From contig CAYFIY010000009.1 in the NCBI GenBank assembly GCA_964343275.1, positions 1-46,952 of the forward strand: DNA of 46,952 nt, read 5' to 3'. This document shows positions 8,110-16,399 of this stretch, one piece after another. Made by a program: the position numbers and the translations under genes. How positions within the stretch are numbered: position 1 is the stretch's first letter; every line of letters starts with the position of its first letter. Below the pieces are notes generated by a model. That model did no database searches, was not told the DNA's origin, and saw only the letters and a program-made list of their open reading frames with translations. The DNA comes from Hadarchaeum sp964343275 (lineage in GTDB: Archaea > Hadarchaeota > Hadarchaeia > Hadarchaeales > Hadarchaeaceae).

Positions 8110-9474
8110 ATGAAGACAATATTCATTACCAACGCAGGTTGGTTTGAGCTCAGAAATTTGCTCAGAACTGACGCTTTTGAAATTATGAAATCAACAAAAG
8201 ACATAAGGATCGTCATTTTCGCGCCAGCAAATCTCCACGATAAAATTTGTCCATCGGGCGCTAGGGAAAATAACGTCATTATGGAAGATTTGGAAATGTT
8301 CGAATTGAACACGGTAGAAAAATTGTTACTAAGAATGGAAGAGCTTATTTTCTTTAACGTAAACCGCACCGAGACGGTCAAAATATATGAAATGATCAGG
8401 AAGAGGAACGAATACTACAAATATTTGTTTTTTGAACCGGCAAAAAAGTTTCTTGGCAAAAATATGAATTTGATTGATGCCTTAGAAAGACTTGACATGA
8501 TTCTTTCAAAATATAAATACAGAGCATATAACTACTTATTCGATAAATATGGACCGTCCCTACTACTTTCCACTAATTTCATGTGTCGTCACGATTGGGC
8601 CTTGATAAAAGCTGCCAAGCTACATAAAATACCCGTCGTCTGCATGGTGGCTAATTGGGACCACCTTTTTAAAGGTAGGCTACCGAAATGCGACCGAGTT
8701 ATCGTTTGGAATGATTTCCAAAAGAACCAACTGATTAAATATTATGGTTACGATTCGGAGAACGTCTTTGTTTCCGGTATTCAGCATATGGACTATTTTG
8801 TGCGTGGGAAAAGCAAGTTTCTCTCAAAGGATGAATTTCTTAAGAGTATTGGTGCTGCAACGAACAAGAAACTGATAACATTCACCACGATGTCAACGAC
8901 AGCATCGCCCTTTCAACCTGACATGATAGAAATTATATGCAGAGCAATAATTGACGAAATGGTGAAGCGTCCCTCTCATTTGCACGTAAGACTTCATCCT
9001 TCAGACGATCTCGATCGTTACGAAAAATTGAAACAATTTGGAGATATCATAACATTCGAGAAATCGCTAGGATCGAGATATCTCGGCGAAGAGGATATTC
9101 TACATTATGCCAACCTCTTGGCGTGCAGTGATGTTGTCGTGAATATCGCCTCGACTGTTACAATCGATGCATTGGCATTTGACGTGCCTGTTGTCAATAT
9201 CGCGTTTGATGGTTATGTACAACGGGATCTTCCCGATTCAGCTGCTCGTTACTTTAAATATGAACACTATGACGCCGTTGTTAGAAGTGGAGGCGTCAGA
9301 GTAGCTAATAACGCGGAAGAGCTGATTAGATACATAAATTCATACTTGGACAATCGCTGGCTCGATAAAGATGGACGGACGAAAATCGTAGATGAGCTTT
9401 GCTACAAGTTAGACGGTAGGGCAGGGGGGAGGATTGGAAAATATGTTCTTAACTTTTTGGAAAAACATGCATAA
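8110..9474 (+). CDS. Putative GT-B-like transferase, paralog B
   Basis: A 454-residue paralog of the protein at 2668-4071, alike over the full length. Shared blocks include LLRTDAFE, LIDALERLDM, a HDWALIKAAK segment, VIVWNDFQKNQLI, VSGIQHMDYF, HVRLHPSDD, VVNIASTVTIDALAFD and the C-terminal CYKLDGRAG. The shared His-Pro and Ser-Thr-x3-Asp patterns suggest a GT-B or CDP-glycerol-transferase-type fold. ATG 8110 (with GGAAG 8 bases upstream) is preferred to TTG 8095 because it aligns with the paralog's first Met. The two paralogs lie in opposite orientation on either side of the WbpB-D-E-like cassette. What group is transferred is not known. Confidence 0.65.
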   Translation: MKTIFITNAGWFELRNLLRTDAFEIMKSTKDIRIVIFAPANLHDKICPSGARENNVIMEDLEMFELNTVEKLLLRMEELIFFNVNRTETVKIYEMIRKRNEYYKYLFFEPAKKFLGKNMNLIDALERLDMILSKYKYRAYNYLFDKYGPSLLLSTNFMCRHDWALIKAAKLHKIPVVCMVANWDHLFKGRLPKCDRVIVWNDFQKNQLIKYYGYDSENVFVSGIQHMDYFVRGKSKFLSKDEFLKSIGAATNKKLITFTTMSTTASPFQPDMIEIICRAIIDEMVKRPSHLHVRLHPSDDLDRYEKLKQFGDIITFEKSLGSRYLGEEDILHYANLLACSDVVVNIASTVTIDALAFDVPVVNIAFDGYVQRDLPDSAARYFKYEHYDAVVRSGGVRVANNAEELIRYINSYLDNRWLDKDGRTKIVDELCYKLDGRAGGRIGKYVLNFLEKHA

Positions 9475-9565
9475 AACTCGCGGCTTGAGATCCTATGAAC
9501 AATAGGCCGAAGTATGTCGTGAAAAACTTTATTCTTGTGGATGGGCATCGGTGATTTCTTGCAAA

Positions 9566-10291
9566 TCACTTTTTCTTTTTGAGGCAAAATCCCCTTTTGT
9601 GTATAATTTTAGCCAAGAATAAGTCTAATGGCGTATTCACATCTAGTGATTCTATTTCATCCATCACGAATGGTATTATCTCAGTCCCTGTTATTGATTT
9701 CTTTCCCCAGATGTTGGACGGTTTAGTTACGTCAATTGCTGCATTCTGTATGTAAACTTTCGGCAGAACTTGGTATGGTAGAGTATGGGCTTCCCGTGGC
9801 TTTTGTTTCAACGGAACAAACGAACAAAGGCGGTTGTTCATGATAACCCACATCTTGTAGGGATGCTCAGAGCAAGATGTTACCGAACGCACTGAATCAG
9901 CCTTTGGATTGGCGAGCAATAGCTCTATAGCCTTATCGATAGATTCGGTCGTCCTGAAAGGTGAGGTAGGAAAGAGCTTAACTATTAAGTTCGGAATGTA
10001 CTCCTCATTTTTCTTGAGCCAACCGAGAGCGTGTTCAAACGCTTCGAGTTCGGTAGAATCCACCTTCGATATTTTCTTAGGTCGATAAAATGGTACCTCT
10101 GCCCCGTACTTTCTAGCTACGCGCGTGATCTCTTTGTCATCTGTTGAGACAATAATCCTGTTAACGTACTTTGATTTTTGTGCCGCTTTTATGGTGTAAT
10201 AAATTAGTGGGTACCCGCCTAATTTTTTTATGTTTTTCTTTGGTATGCGGGTAGAGCCACCCCTGGCTAATATCAAACACAAGATTTTCAT
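9566..10291 (-). CDS. neuA: Acylneuraminate cytidylyltransferase family enzyme (NeuA-like)
   Basis: A 241-residue CMP-sugar synthetase that should activate a free ulosonic acid with CTP. The N-terminal P-loop reads LARGGSTRIPKKN, followed by STDDKEI and a LFPTSPFRT segment, as in NeuA/PseF/LegF. Length matches single-domain bacterial and archaeal members. ATG 10291 overlaps the transketolase stop (ATGA); upstream in-frame codons at 10303 and 10333 lie inside transketolase and would add residues before the P-loop strand. It is the last gene of the six-gene operon that begins with NeuB. The family includes Kdo/Kdn/Neu5Ac/Leg/Pse enzymes, so the sugar is not defined. Confidence 0.86.
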   Translation of the reverse strand: MKILCLILARGGSTRIPKKNIKKLGGYPLIYYTIKAAQKSKYVNRIIVSTDDKEITRVARKYGAEVPFYRPKKISKVDSTELEAFEHALGWLKKNEEYIPNLIVKLFPTSPFRTTESIDKAIELLLANPKADSVRSVTSCSEHPYKMWVIMNNRLCSFVPLKQKPREAHTLPYQVLPKVYIQNAAIDVTKPSNIWGKKSITGTEIIPFVMDEIESLDVNTPLDLFLAKIIHKRGFCLKKKK

Positions 10292-12231
10292 TTTTTCAAC
10301 CATTCTTTTATCCTCCTTACCATATTCAACCAATCGATTTGATAATGACTAAGAATTTCCGCGCCATCACCAGACCTGCCGAAGCCCTCAATACCCAAAG
10401 TATGAAAATTAAATTTCCCCCCTAAACGATTTAATGATATACGCATCACATCTTCCGATAATCCACCCACAGCGGAATGGTTTTCCAAGCAAATGATGGT
10501 TTTCGCGTTGCCGATAGAATCCGTGAGCCATTTTTCATCTATTTTGTTTAGCCACGGCATGTTTATCACCTTCAATCCGATACCTTCTTTTTTCAATTCC
10601 TCTCTCGACAATAGTGCCTCTGACAATAGCAACGGGCCATATCCAACGATTACGGCGTCTTTACCCTCAGCAATAACTGCGCCCTTGCCCAGCTCGACTT
10701 TGTAACTCGCTGGCAGTTGGATATCCCTCCTGGGTGAGAAGTGCTCCAGCCGCAAATAACTGCTCTGGCTGGCATCGGCGACCAAGAAGTTCAAGAGCCC
10801 CTTCAATTCTTGGGCGTTACAGGGTTGGCACAACAATAAATTCGGAATGGACTTTAACAGGGAAATATCCCTGATGCCAATGTGGGATTTGCCTGGTTTC
10901 GCAGGTAGTATGCCTGCCAAGTGACCTACATAGATAACTTTCGAGCCTTCGGATGCGTTGTTAAAAATTTGCTCGTTGCTTCTTGAGGCTAGGAAAGAGG
11001 TATATGTGTTCACGATAGGTAGCTTACCACTCAAGGCGAGCCCACCGGCAGTAGATACCATGTCTTGTTCCGCGATCCCTATTTCTACCAATCTGGCGGG
11101 GAAATTTTCTTGGAACTTTCTCAGTCCGCATGACTCGGCGAGGTCGGCGTCCAGTACAACTAGATTCTCGTGTCGTCTGCCTAATTCAACAAGATGTTTG
11201 GAGAAAGTCTTTCGGAGAGAAACCCCTTTAAACTGAGATTCTGTCCTAGCTGGCTTGATTTCAACCGGGAATTCAAGCGCGGTTTTGCATTTTTTAACTC
11301 TCCCCCGTATCCTAGAGATTATCTCGTTTCGAGCGAGCGTATATTCCTCAAAGTTCGGGATACCATCGTGCCATTTGTACGTGCCATTTCTCTTGGCTAC
11401 AGCTCGAGGATGTTCCATGAATGAAACCCCCTTGCCCTTGATAGTGTTTGCAATAATCGCTTTTGGTTTCCCGGTGACTTTTTTCAGACGATTGATTGTG
11501 TCCACAACAGCTCGGGGTTCGTGTCCGTCGATTTCTACGGTATGCCAGCCGAAGATCCTGAGCTTGTCCGCAATCGGCGAAACATCCAAAATTTTGGTGA
11601 CTTCCATATCCGTTTGAATGTAATTCCTGTCGACGATGAGGTAAAGGTTGTCTAACTTCCAGAAAGCCGCTGATTGAATAGCCTCCCAATTCTGTCCCTC
11701 TTGAAGCTCCCCGTCGCCGACCATGACAAATATCGAAGCTTTCACGCCGTCTGATCCTTTGGCCCATGCTATGCCTTTTGCTTTTGATATCCCTATGCCT
11801 AAGGATCCCGTGTTGGTCTCCACGCCTGAGGCCGATAGCTCAGCATGACCCTCCAAGCCGCCCAGCCTTCTGAAGCCAGTCAACTTATCAGTCGGCATGA
11901 ATCCCATTGAGGCCAAGGCCGCGTAGAGTGCAGCCGCAGCATGCCCTTTGGAAAGAATAAAGAGGTCCCTTTCCCTGCTCATTGGTCTCGATGAATCAAC
12001 TTTCATCACGTGGTGATATAAAATCGTGAGAAATTCTATCGCACTGAAAGACGCACCGATGTGGCCTGACCGGGCGTTGGTTATTGTTGTGAGGGTGTTC
12101 AACCTTATCATGTCAGAAAGTACAGAGATCTTTTCGTATAACGCTAAGGACGAGCATTCTTTTACTAAATAGAAATCTGATTTCTCGAAGAAGAGCTTTT
12201 TTTTCACGCTATTCTTTTTGAAACTGGACAT
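10288..12231 (-). CDS. Full-length transketolase embedded in an ulosonic-acid operon
   Basis: A 647-residue single-chain transketolase, with the thiamine diphosphate domain followed by the pyrimidine and C-terminal domains. Visible signatures are SKGHAAAALYAAL, the ThDP/metal motif GDGELQEGQN followed by IVDRNYIQTD, and EIGIAEQDMVSTAGG with the catalytic Glu. Many archaea encode transketolase as two separate half-subunits, so the full-length form suggests acquisition. ATG 12231 has GGAGGGGTG 5 bases upstream, so the start lies inside the end of the ALDH gene (23-base overlap). The enzyme transfers two-carbon ketol units between sugar phosphates. Position between ALDH and NeuA argues for a dedicated biosynthetic role rather than the pentose phosphate pathway. 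Confidence 0.9.
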   Translation of the reverse strand: MSSFKKNSVKKKLFFEKSDFYLVKECSSLALYEKISVLSDMIRLNTLTTITNARSGHIGASFSAIEFLTILYHHVMKVDSSRPMSRERDLFILSKGHAAAALYAALASMGFMPTDKLTGFRRLGGLEGHAELSASGVETNTGSLGIGISKAKGIAWAKGSDGVKASIFVMVGDGELQEGQNWEAIQSAAFWKLDNLYLIVDRNYIQTDMEVTKILDVSPIADKLRIFGWHTVEIDGHEPRAVVDTINRLKKVTGKPKAIIANTIKGKGVSFMEHPRAVAKRNGTYKWHDGIPNFEEYTLARNEIISRIRGRVKKCKTALEFPVEIKPARTESQFKGVSLRKTFSKHLVELGRRHENLVVLDADLAESCGLRKFQENFPARLVEIGIAEQDMVSTAGGLALSGKLPIVNTYTSFLASRSNEQIFNNASEGSKVIYVGHLAGILPAKPGKSHIGIRDISLLKSIPNLLLCQPCNAQELKGLLNFLVADASQSSYLRLEHFSPRRDIQLPASYKVELGKGAVIAEGKDAVIVGYGPLLLSEALLSREELKKEGIGLKVINMPWLNKIDEKWLTDSIGNAKTIICLENHSAVGGLSEDVMRISLNRLGGKFNFHTLGIEGFGRSGDGAEILSHYQIDWLNMVRRIKEWLKK

Positions 12232-13705
12232 TTTGCACCCCTCCACTGTAATCCACATAGATGGTCTTCCACTCGGAAAATACGTCTAAAGCAGCTTTCC
12301 CAACCTCCCTATGTCCGCTCCCAGATTTTTTAACGCCGCCGAACGGAAGATGCACTTCAGAACCGAATGTAGGGGCATTAACATAGCATACGCCAGCCTC
12401 CATATTATCGATAGCAAGTATCGCTCGGTTAATGTTTGAGGTGAATATCGAAGCCGACAGACCATATTCTGTGGCATTTTGTATCTCTACAGCTTCTTCA
12501 AAGGAGTCAACTTTGATCACGGCCAATACCGGTCCAAAGATCTCTTCTCTGGCTATTCTCATAGTTGGTTTAACATCTGTAAAAATTGTAGGCTCAATGT
12601 AAAATCCTTTCGAATAAATATCGTGGGTTAACTGTTTTCCACCCAAGATTATTCTTGCTCGTTCTTCCTTACCTATCTCTATATACTGGGCGATTTTATT
12701 AAGTTGTTTTTCGTTTATGATAGGGCATACCTCGGTAGACTCGTCCTTCCCCGGACCTATTTTTAGTTTCTTAGTTTTCGTTACCAGTTTTTGGGTGAAT
12801 TCGTCGTAGATGTCCATGTGAACGATTACCCTGCTGGTTGCAGTGCAACGCTCTCCAGCGATGCTAAACGCACCGCGCATCACGCTGTCAACTGCAAGAT
12901 CTAAATCACAATCATCCATAACGATAACTGCATTCTTGCCTCCCAACTCCAGAGATACTTTCGCCAGTCTTTCACCGCACAATGTCGCTATCCTCTTGCC
13001 GACTTCGGTTGAGCCCGTGAAAGAAATTAGGTTAATATCTTCATGTTTAACTAATGCTTCTCCTGCTTCCTCTCCAAAACCGTGGACGATGTTGAACACG
13101 CCTTTGGGCAAACCGGCCTCTTGCAATATTTCCGCAAAATTATTCGCTGTTTCAGGAGTATCCTCAGCGGGTTTCAGCACGATGGTATTACCACATATTA
13201 GGGCAGGGGATACCTTCCAGCTGATTAGTGACAAGGGGAAGTTCCAAGGTGTGATGATTCCACATACACCGACAGGATACCTCCTAGTCATGGCCAAACG
13301 GTTCGGCAATTCTGAATTGGTGGTATCTCCATACAATCGCCTACCTTCACCAGCCATAAAATAACACATGTCCACTGCGGCCTTTACCTCGCCCAAACCT
13401 TCTTTAAGAGTCTTACCAACCTCATTCGCTAGAGTCTTCGCTAACAACATTTTCCTCTCAGCGATGATTTTACCAGCCTCAAAGAGAATCCTGCCTCTCG
13501 TGGGAGGTGTTACTTTTGACCACCATTTGAAAGCCTCCTTTGCGGCTTGGACGGCGTGTTCAACGTCTTGACCACTCGAACGCGGGAAAGCTCCCAAACT
13601 CTCGTCCTTGTTCGCCGGGTTTATGTTATCAAAACTTTTACCAGAAACAGAGTTAACCCATTTTGAATCGATAAAATTGTAAAAAACTTTAGACATTGTT
13701 AACAT
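12209..13705 (-). CDS. NAD(P)-dependent aldehyde dehydrogenase
   Basis: A 498-residue ALDH-superfamily enzyme of normal length. All key residues are present: TPWNFPLS and VLKPAE (cofactor-binding Lys about 178), FTGSTEVGK, LELGGKN (general base Glu about 253) and GERCTATSR (nucleophile Cys about 287), with EIFGPVL in the C-terminal half. It oxidises an aldehyde to a carboxylate; broad similarity is to succinate-semialdehyde and lactaldehyde dehydrogenases. It lies between the SDR and transketolase, overlapping the latter, so it is probably a pathway enzyme for the sugar acid made here. The physiological aldehyde is unknown. Confidence 0.9.
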   Translation of the reverse strand: MLTMSKVFYNFIDSKWVNSVSGKSFDNINPANKDESLGAFPRSSGQDVEHAVQAAKEAFKWWSKVTPPTRGRILFEAGKIIAERKMLLAKTLANEVGKTLKEGLGEVKAAVDMCYFMAGEGRRLYGDTTNSELPNRLAMTRRYPVGVCGIITPWNFPLSLISWKVSPALICGNTIVLKPAEDTPETANNFAEILQEAGLPKGVFNIVHGFGEEAGEALVKHEDINLISFTGSTEVGKRIATLCGERLAKVSLELGGKNAVIVMDDCDLDLAVDSVMRGAFSIAGERCTATSRVIVHMDIYDEFTQKLVTKTKKLKIGPGKDESTEVCPIINEKQLNKIAQYIEIGKEERARIILGGKQLTHDIYSKGFYIEPTIFTDVKPTMRIAREEIFGPVLAVIKVDSFEEAVEIQNATEYGLSASIFTSNINRAILAIDNMEAGVCYVNAPTFGSEVHLPFGGVKKSGSGHREVGKAALDVFSEWKTIYVDYSGGVQNVQFQKE

Positions 13706-13717
13706 CCCATGGACCTT

Positions 13718-14530
13718 TCACCAAGCAGTGTAACCACCATCGATAATAAGGTTGGCACCCGTCATATATGATGACGCATCTGAGGCTAGGAATAGCATTG
13801 CACCATTATATTCATCACGCTTTGCCATCCTACCCATCGGGACGCGGGACGAGTAATTTTTCACGAATTCTCTGTTCTGTTTGTTAAATACCCCTCCAAA
13901 GGTTAGAGTGTTTACCCGAATGTTCTTCTTCGCCCAATATGTTGCCAAGTACCGAGTTAAATTCGGGATGGCTCCCTTGCTAACGCAGTAGGATATCGGT
14001 TTGATAAATGTTCTCTTTTTCTCTTTTCTAACGTAGATTCTTTGATCTGGAGAAATTTCCCCGTAGATCGACGATATATTTATGATGCTGCCGCCATTCG
14101 CCCCTGCCATTGCACGGCCAATTATCTGTGAACACAGGAGCGTTCCCTCTACATTCACTTTCATGATTTCGTCTAGCGATTTCTCAGAATATGTTTCAAA
14201 TAAATTGATTTTTTTCGGAGAATATTTAGGCGGAATATCTATTGCGGCCGCATTGATAAGGATCTGAGGAGTCTTCCATTTTTTCGTAATTGCTTTTAGC
14301 GCCCCTTCGATTGACTCCTTTTTGGTTACATCTGTTTTATAAAAAGCCACATTTTTATCCCTTAAAATTTTGTTGACTTTCTTGGAATGTTCTGTCTGTA
14401 GGTCAAATATTGCCACCTTCGCTCCGGCCCCCACTAGTGTCTTCACAAATTCTCTGCCAAGTAACCCTATTCCTCCCGTGACAATTGTTACCTTGCCATC
14501 TAATCGGAACAGGCGCTTCAATTCTTTCAT
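13718..14530 (-). CDS. Classical short-chain dehydrogenase/reductase of the ulosonic-acid operon
   Basis: A 270-residue classical SDR. The cofactor motif TGGIGLLG is near residue 20, the INAAA strand follows, then INISSIYG (catalytic Ser) and SYCVSKGA (Tyr-x3-Lys). The C-terminus ends with the usual ANLIIDGGYTAW. The closest general type is gluconate 5-dehydrogenase or the PtmA-like reductases of flagellin-glycan loci. ATG 14530 overlaps the phosphatase stop by ATGA; a GTG at 14539 is an alternative. It probably reduces or oxidises a keto group on a precursor of the NeuB acceptor sugar. That role is inferred from position only. Confidence 0.87.
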   Translation of the reverse strand: MKELKRLFRLDGKVTIVTGGIGLLGREFVKTLVGAGAKVAIFDLQTEHSKKVNKILRDKNVAFYKTDVTKKESIEGALKAITKKWKTPQILINAAAIDIPPKYSPKKINLFETYSEKSLDEIMKVNVEGTLLCSQIIGRAMAGANGGSIINISSIYGEISPDQRIYVRKEKKRTFIKPISYCVSKGAIPNLTRYLATYWAKKNIRVNTLTFGGVFNKQNREFVKNYSSRVPMGRMAKRDEYNGAMLFLASDASSYMTGANLIIDGGYTAW

Positions 14531-15027
14531 TTTTGCCACATCTCATGCGCGTTATAAATGAGGTTACAAACTTCTCTTACAGCTCCAGCTCCCCCCTCTC
14601 GCTTCGTCACATATTTGGAAACATTAATTACTTCTCTAGTGCTACCCTTCACCGCTACTGGGTAACCGACATACTTCAAGCACTCGATGTCTGGCGAATC
14701 ATTACCCACAAAACATACATTCTTATGGGATGAATTCTGCTCTTGCATTATCCTTTTTAATACGGATAGCTTATCCTTACAACCAGTCATGCAATCAATC
14801 CCGAGTTTTTTGCATCGTTTAACCACAACGGGATTGACCTCTGATGATATCACAAGCGCCTTGACGCCGATATCTTTAATTCTTTTCAATCCTATGCCGT
14901 CAGACCTCCAACAGCTGACCATCTCCCTTCCATCTTGATCAACATAGACACGATTGTCCGTGAATACGCCATCGAAATCGAAAACTACAAGTTCCACTTC
15001 ACGGAGCTTAGTTAACTTTTTTTTCAT
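14527..15027 (-). CDS. HAD-superfamily phosphatase, KdsC-like
   Basis: A 166-residue C0-type HAD phosphatase without cap domain, the typical KdsC length. Motif I is FDFDGVFTDN (nucleophile Asp17, acid/base Asp19), motif II lies in LVISSE, and motif IV is GNDSPDIECL. KdsC and related enzymes remove the phosphate from Kdo-8-P or from sialic/Kdn-9-P. Its presence directly after NeuB implies that NeuB makes a phosphorylated ulosonic acid here. ATG 15027 overlaps the NeuB stop (ATGA) and has GGAG about 9 bases upstream; TTG 15033 is a weaker alternative. Confidence 0.88.
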   Translation of the reverse strand: MKKKLTKLREVELVVFDFDGVFTDNRVYVDQDGREMVSCWRSDGIGLKRIKDIGVKALVISSEVNPVVVKRCKKLGIDCMTGCKDKLSVLKRIMQEQNSSHKNVCFVGNDSPDIECLKYVGYPVAVKGSTREVINVSKYVTKREGGAGAVREVCNLIYNAHEMWQK

Positions 15028-16145
15028 GAGCAACTCCAGTCAATTGGCCTATTGAGTTTTTGCACACTTCTCTTGCTCAAATGGTTCCAATCTAGGATAG
15101 TATCCGCCTCTAGATCCTTCAACGCCGACTTACCCAGAATTTTTTCAATCATATATGGAGGTATGCCGATGCCAGGGGATTTAAAAGCAATGTGTTCTGG
15201 CGTGATGATTGTGCCTTTTTTGATCCTATTTTTTATGACGATGCTTTTGCCCATTTTTTTCTTCGGTTCGAGCTCAGATGGATAATATCTTTTCTTTCCA
15301 TTTCCTAGTGCTTCGTGTAGTCTATTCAGGTCCCTTACCATTTTGCGCATCCCCTGTGGTTCCAATGAGAAGTGGTGATCTGTACCCTTCATTGCCCTGT
15401 TTAACGTGAAGTGCTTTTCTACCGCCCTCGCCCCGAGGGCATAGGCCACCGCCGGCATGACTATCCCGCTCTCGTGGCTGGACAGACCTATAATTGCATC
15501 AGGATACCTTTTCTTGTAGGTTCTTATGACGTTCAAGTTCATCTCCATGTAATCGAACAGTGGATAGAGCGCGGTGCACTGCAGAATACAAAGGGGCACA
15601 CCGTAATTTCTGATCAACTTATACGCCCTGTCAACATCTTTTATTTTAGAAGCCCCCGTAGATAGGAAAATGGGCTTGTCTTTTTTTGCGATATGTTCAA
15701 TCAACGGCGTGTCCGTTATACAGGCAGAGGCTATTTTGTACAGGGGAACGCCTATTTCCTCCAAGAAATCAGCGCTCTTAAAGTCAAAAGCAGTAGCTAA
15801 GAATATCACCCCAAGTTTTTCAGCTCGTTCTTTTAACAATTTGTACTCTTTTTTTCCAAATTCTAAAAATTCTCTGTGTTCTCCGTATGTTTTACCAAAG
15901 CTGTTTTCGTGTTCATAGGGCATTTCGTACATTTCAGCAGTGTAAAGATCCTTGTTGAACCTTTTTTGTAATTTGACTGCACTTACTCCGCTTGCAGCGG
16001 CCGCATCTATTAATTTTTTGGCGGTTTCAATGTTGCCCTGATGGTTATGGCCTAGCTCAGCAATAACAAAACAAGGAGAATAATCTGAAATTACGTGTTT
16101 GCCAATTTTAATAACCGGTTTTTTTCCCAAGTTATTCCTCCTCAT
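15024..16145 (-). CDS. neuB: N-acetylneuraminate/ulosonic acid synthase (NeuB-like, with C-terminal SAF domain)
   Basis: A 373-residue PEP-dependent synthase that condenses phosphoenolpyruvate with an aldose to give a 3-deoxy-2-ulosonic acid. The TIM-barrel domain (about 1-290) has FVIAELGHNHQGN, AVKLQKR, STGASKI, LQCTALYP, GLSSHESG and EKHFTLNR followed by GTDHHFS, the metal and PEP-binding motifs of NeuB/PseI/LegI. Residues about 305-365 form an antifreeze-like SAF domain (KGTIITPEHIAFK, GIGIPP). It is the first gene of the operon, divergent from the gene at 16400. The partner phosphatase suggests a phosphorylated acceptor, as in the Neu5Ac-9-P and Kdn-9-P routes. Confidence 0.93.
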   Translation of the reverse strand: MRRNNLGKKPVIKIGKHVISDYSPCFVIAELGHNHQGNIETAKKLIDAAAASGVSAVKLQKRFNKDLYTAEMYEMPYEHENSFGKTYGEHREFLEFGKKEYKLLKERAEKLGVIFLATAFDFKSADFLEEIGVPLYKIASACITDTPLIEHIAKKDKPIFLSTGASKIKDVDRAYKLIRNYGVPLCILQCTALYPLFDYMEMNLNVIRTYKKRYPDAIIGLSSHESGIVMPAVAYALGARAVEKHFTLNRAMKGTDHHFSLEPQGMRKMVRDLNRLHEALGNGKKRYYPSELEPKKKMGKSIVIKNRIKKGTIITPEHIAFKSPGIGIPPYMIEKILGKSALKDLEADTILDWNHLSKRSVQKLNRPIDWSCS

Positions 16146-16399
16146 GTGTAAGCCTTTTTAATATTTCTATTTCAGCAAACACTTTTACTTCACTCCTTTA
16201 AGCTCTACTGTAAGTGATCACTTGGCCCCATTTGAGCTGATTTTTGGGATCAAACCATAGATGATTGAAGAGTTGCATAGCTGAAAACAAAACGCAATAA
16301 TCATTCAATGGGAGCTACTATTTTTATTCGAAAGCTACATAATTTTCAGAAACTAACCTTTTTATGTTTATTCTTTTTAAGATAACTGAGAATGGCGAT
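16146..16399. promoter_or_regulatory. Divergent intergenic region between the ulosonic-acid operon and the next glycan gene
   Basis: This 254-base stretch has no supportable ORF. It is AT-rich and must hold the promoter of the six-gene NeuB operon (minus) and that of the SDR gene at 16400 (plus). TTTTTAATATTT at about 16155-16166 and CTTTTTATGTTTA at about 16359-16371 are TATA-like, but the assignments are by composition only. An AAGCCTTT motif next to the first of these is unexplained. Confidence 0.35.

Noticed and set aside
9475..9565. Possible terminator hairpin between convergent genes.
   Set aside because: No convincing stem was found; archaeal termination by T-rich tracts cannot be assigned with confidence here.
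12843..13364. A 173-residue plus-strand ORF inside the ALDH region.
   Set aside because: It lies fully antisense to a gene with all ALDH motifs and has no protein-like features of its own.
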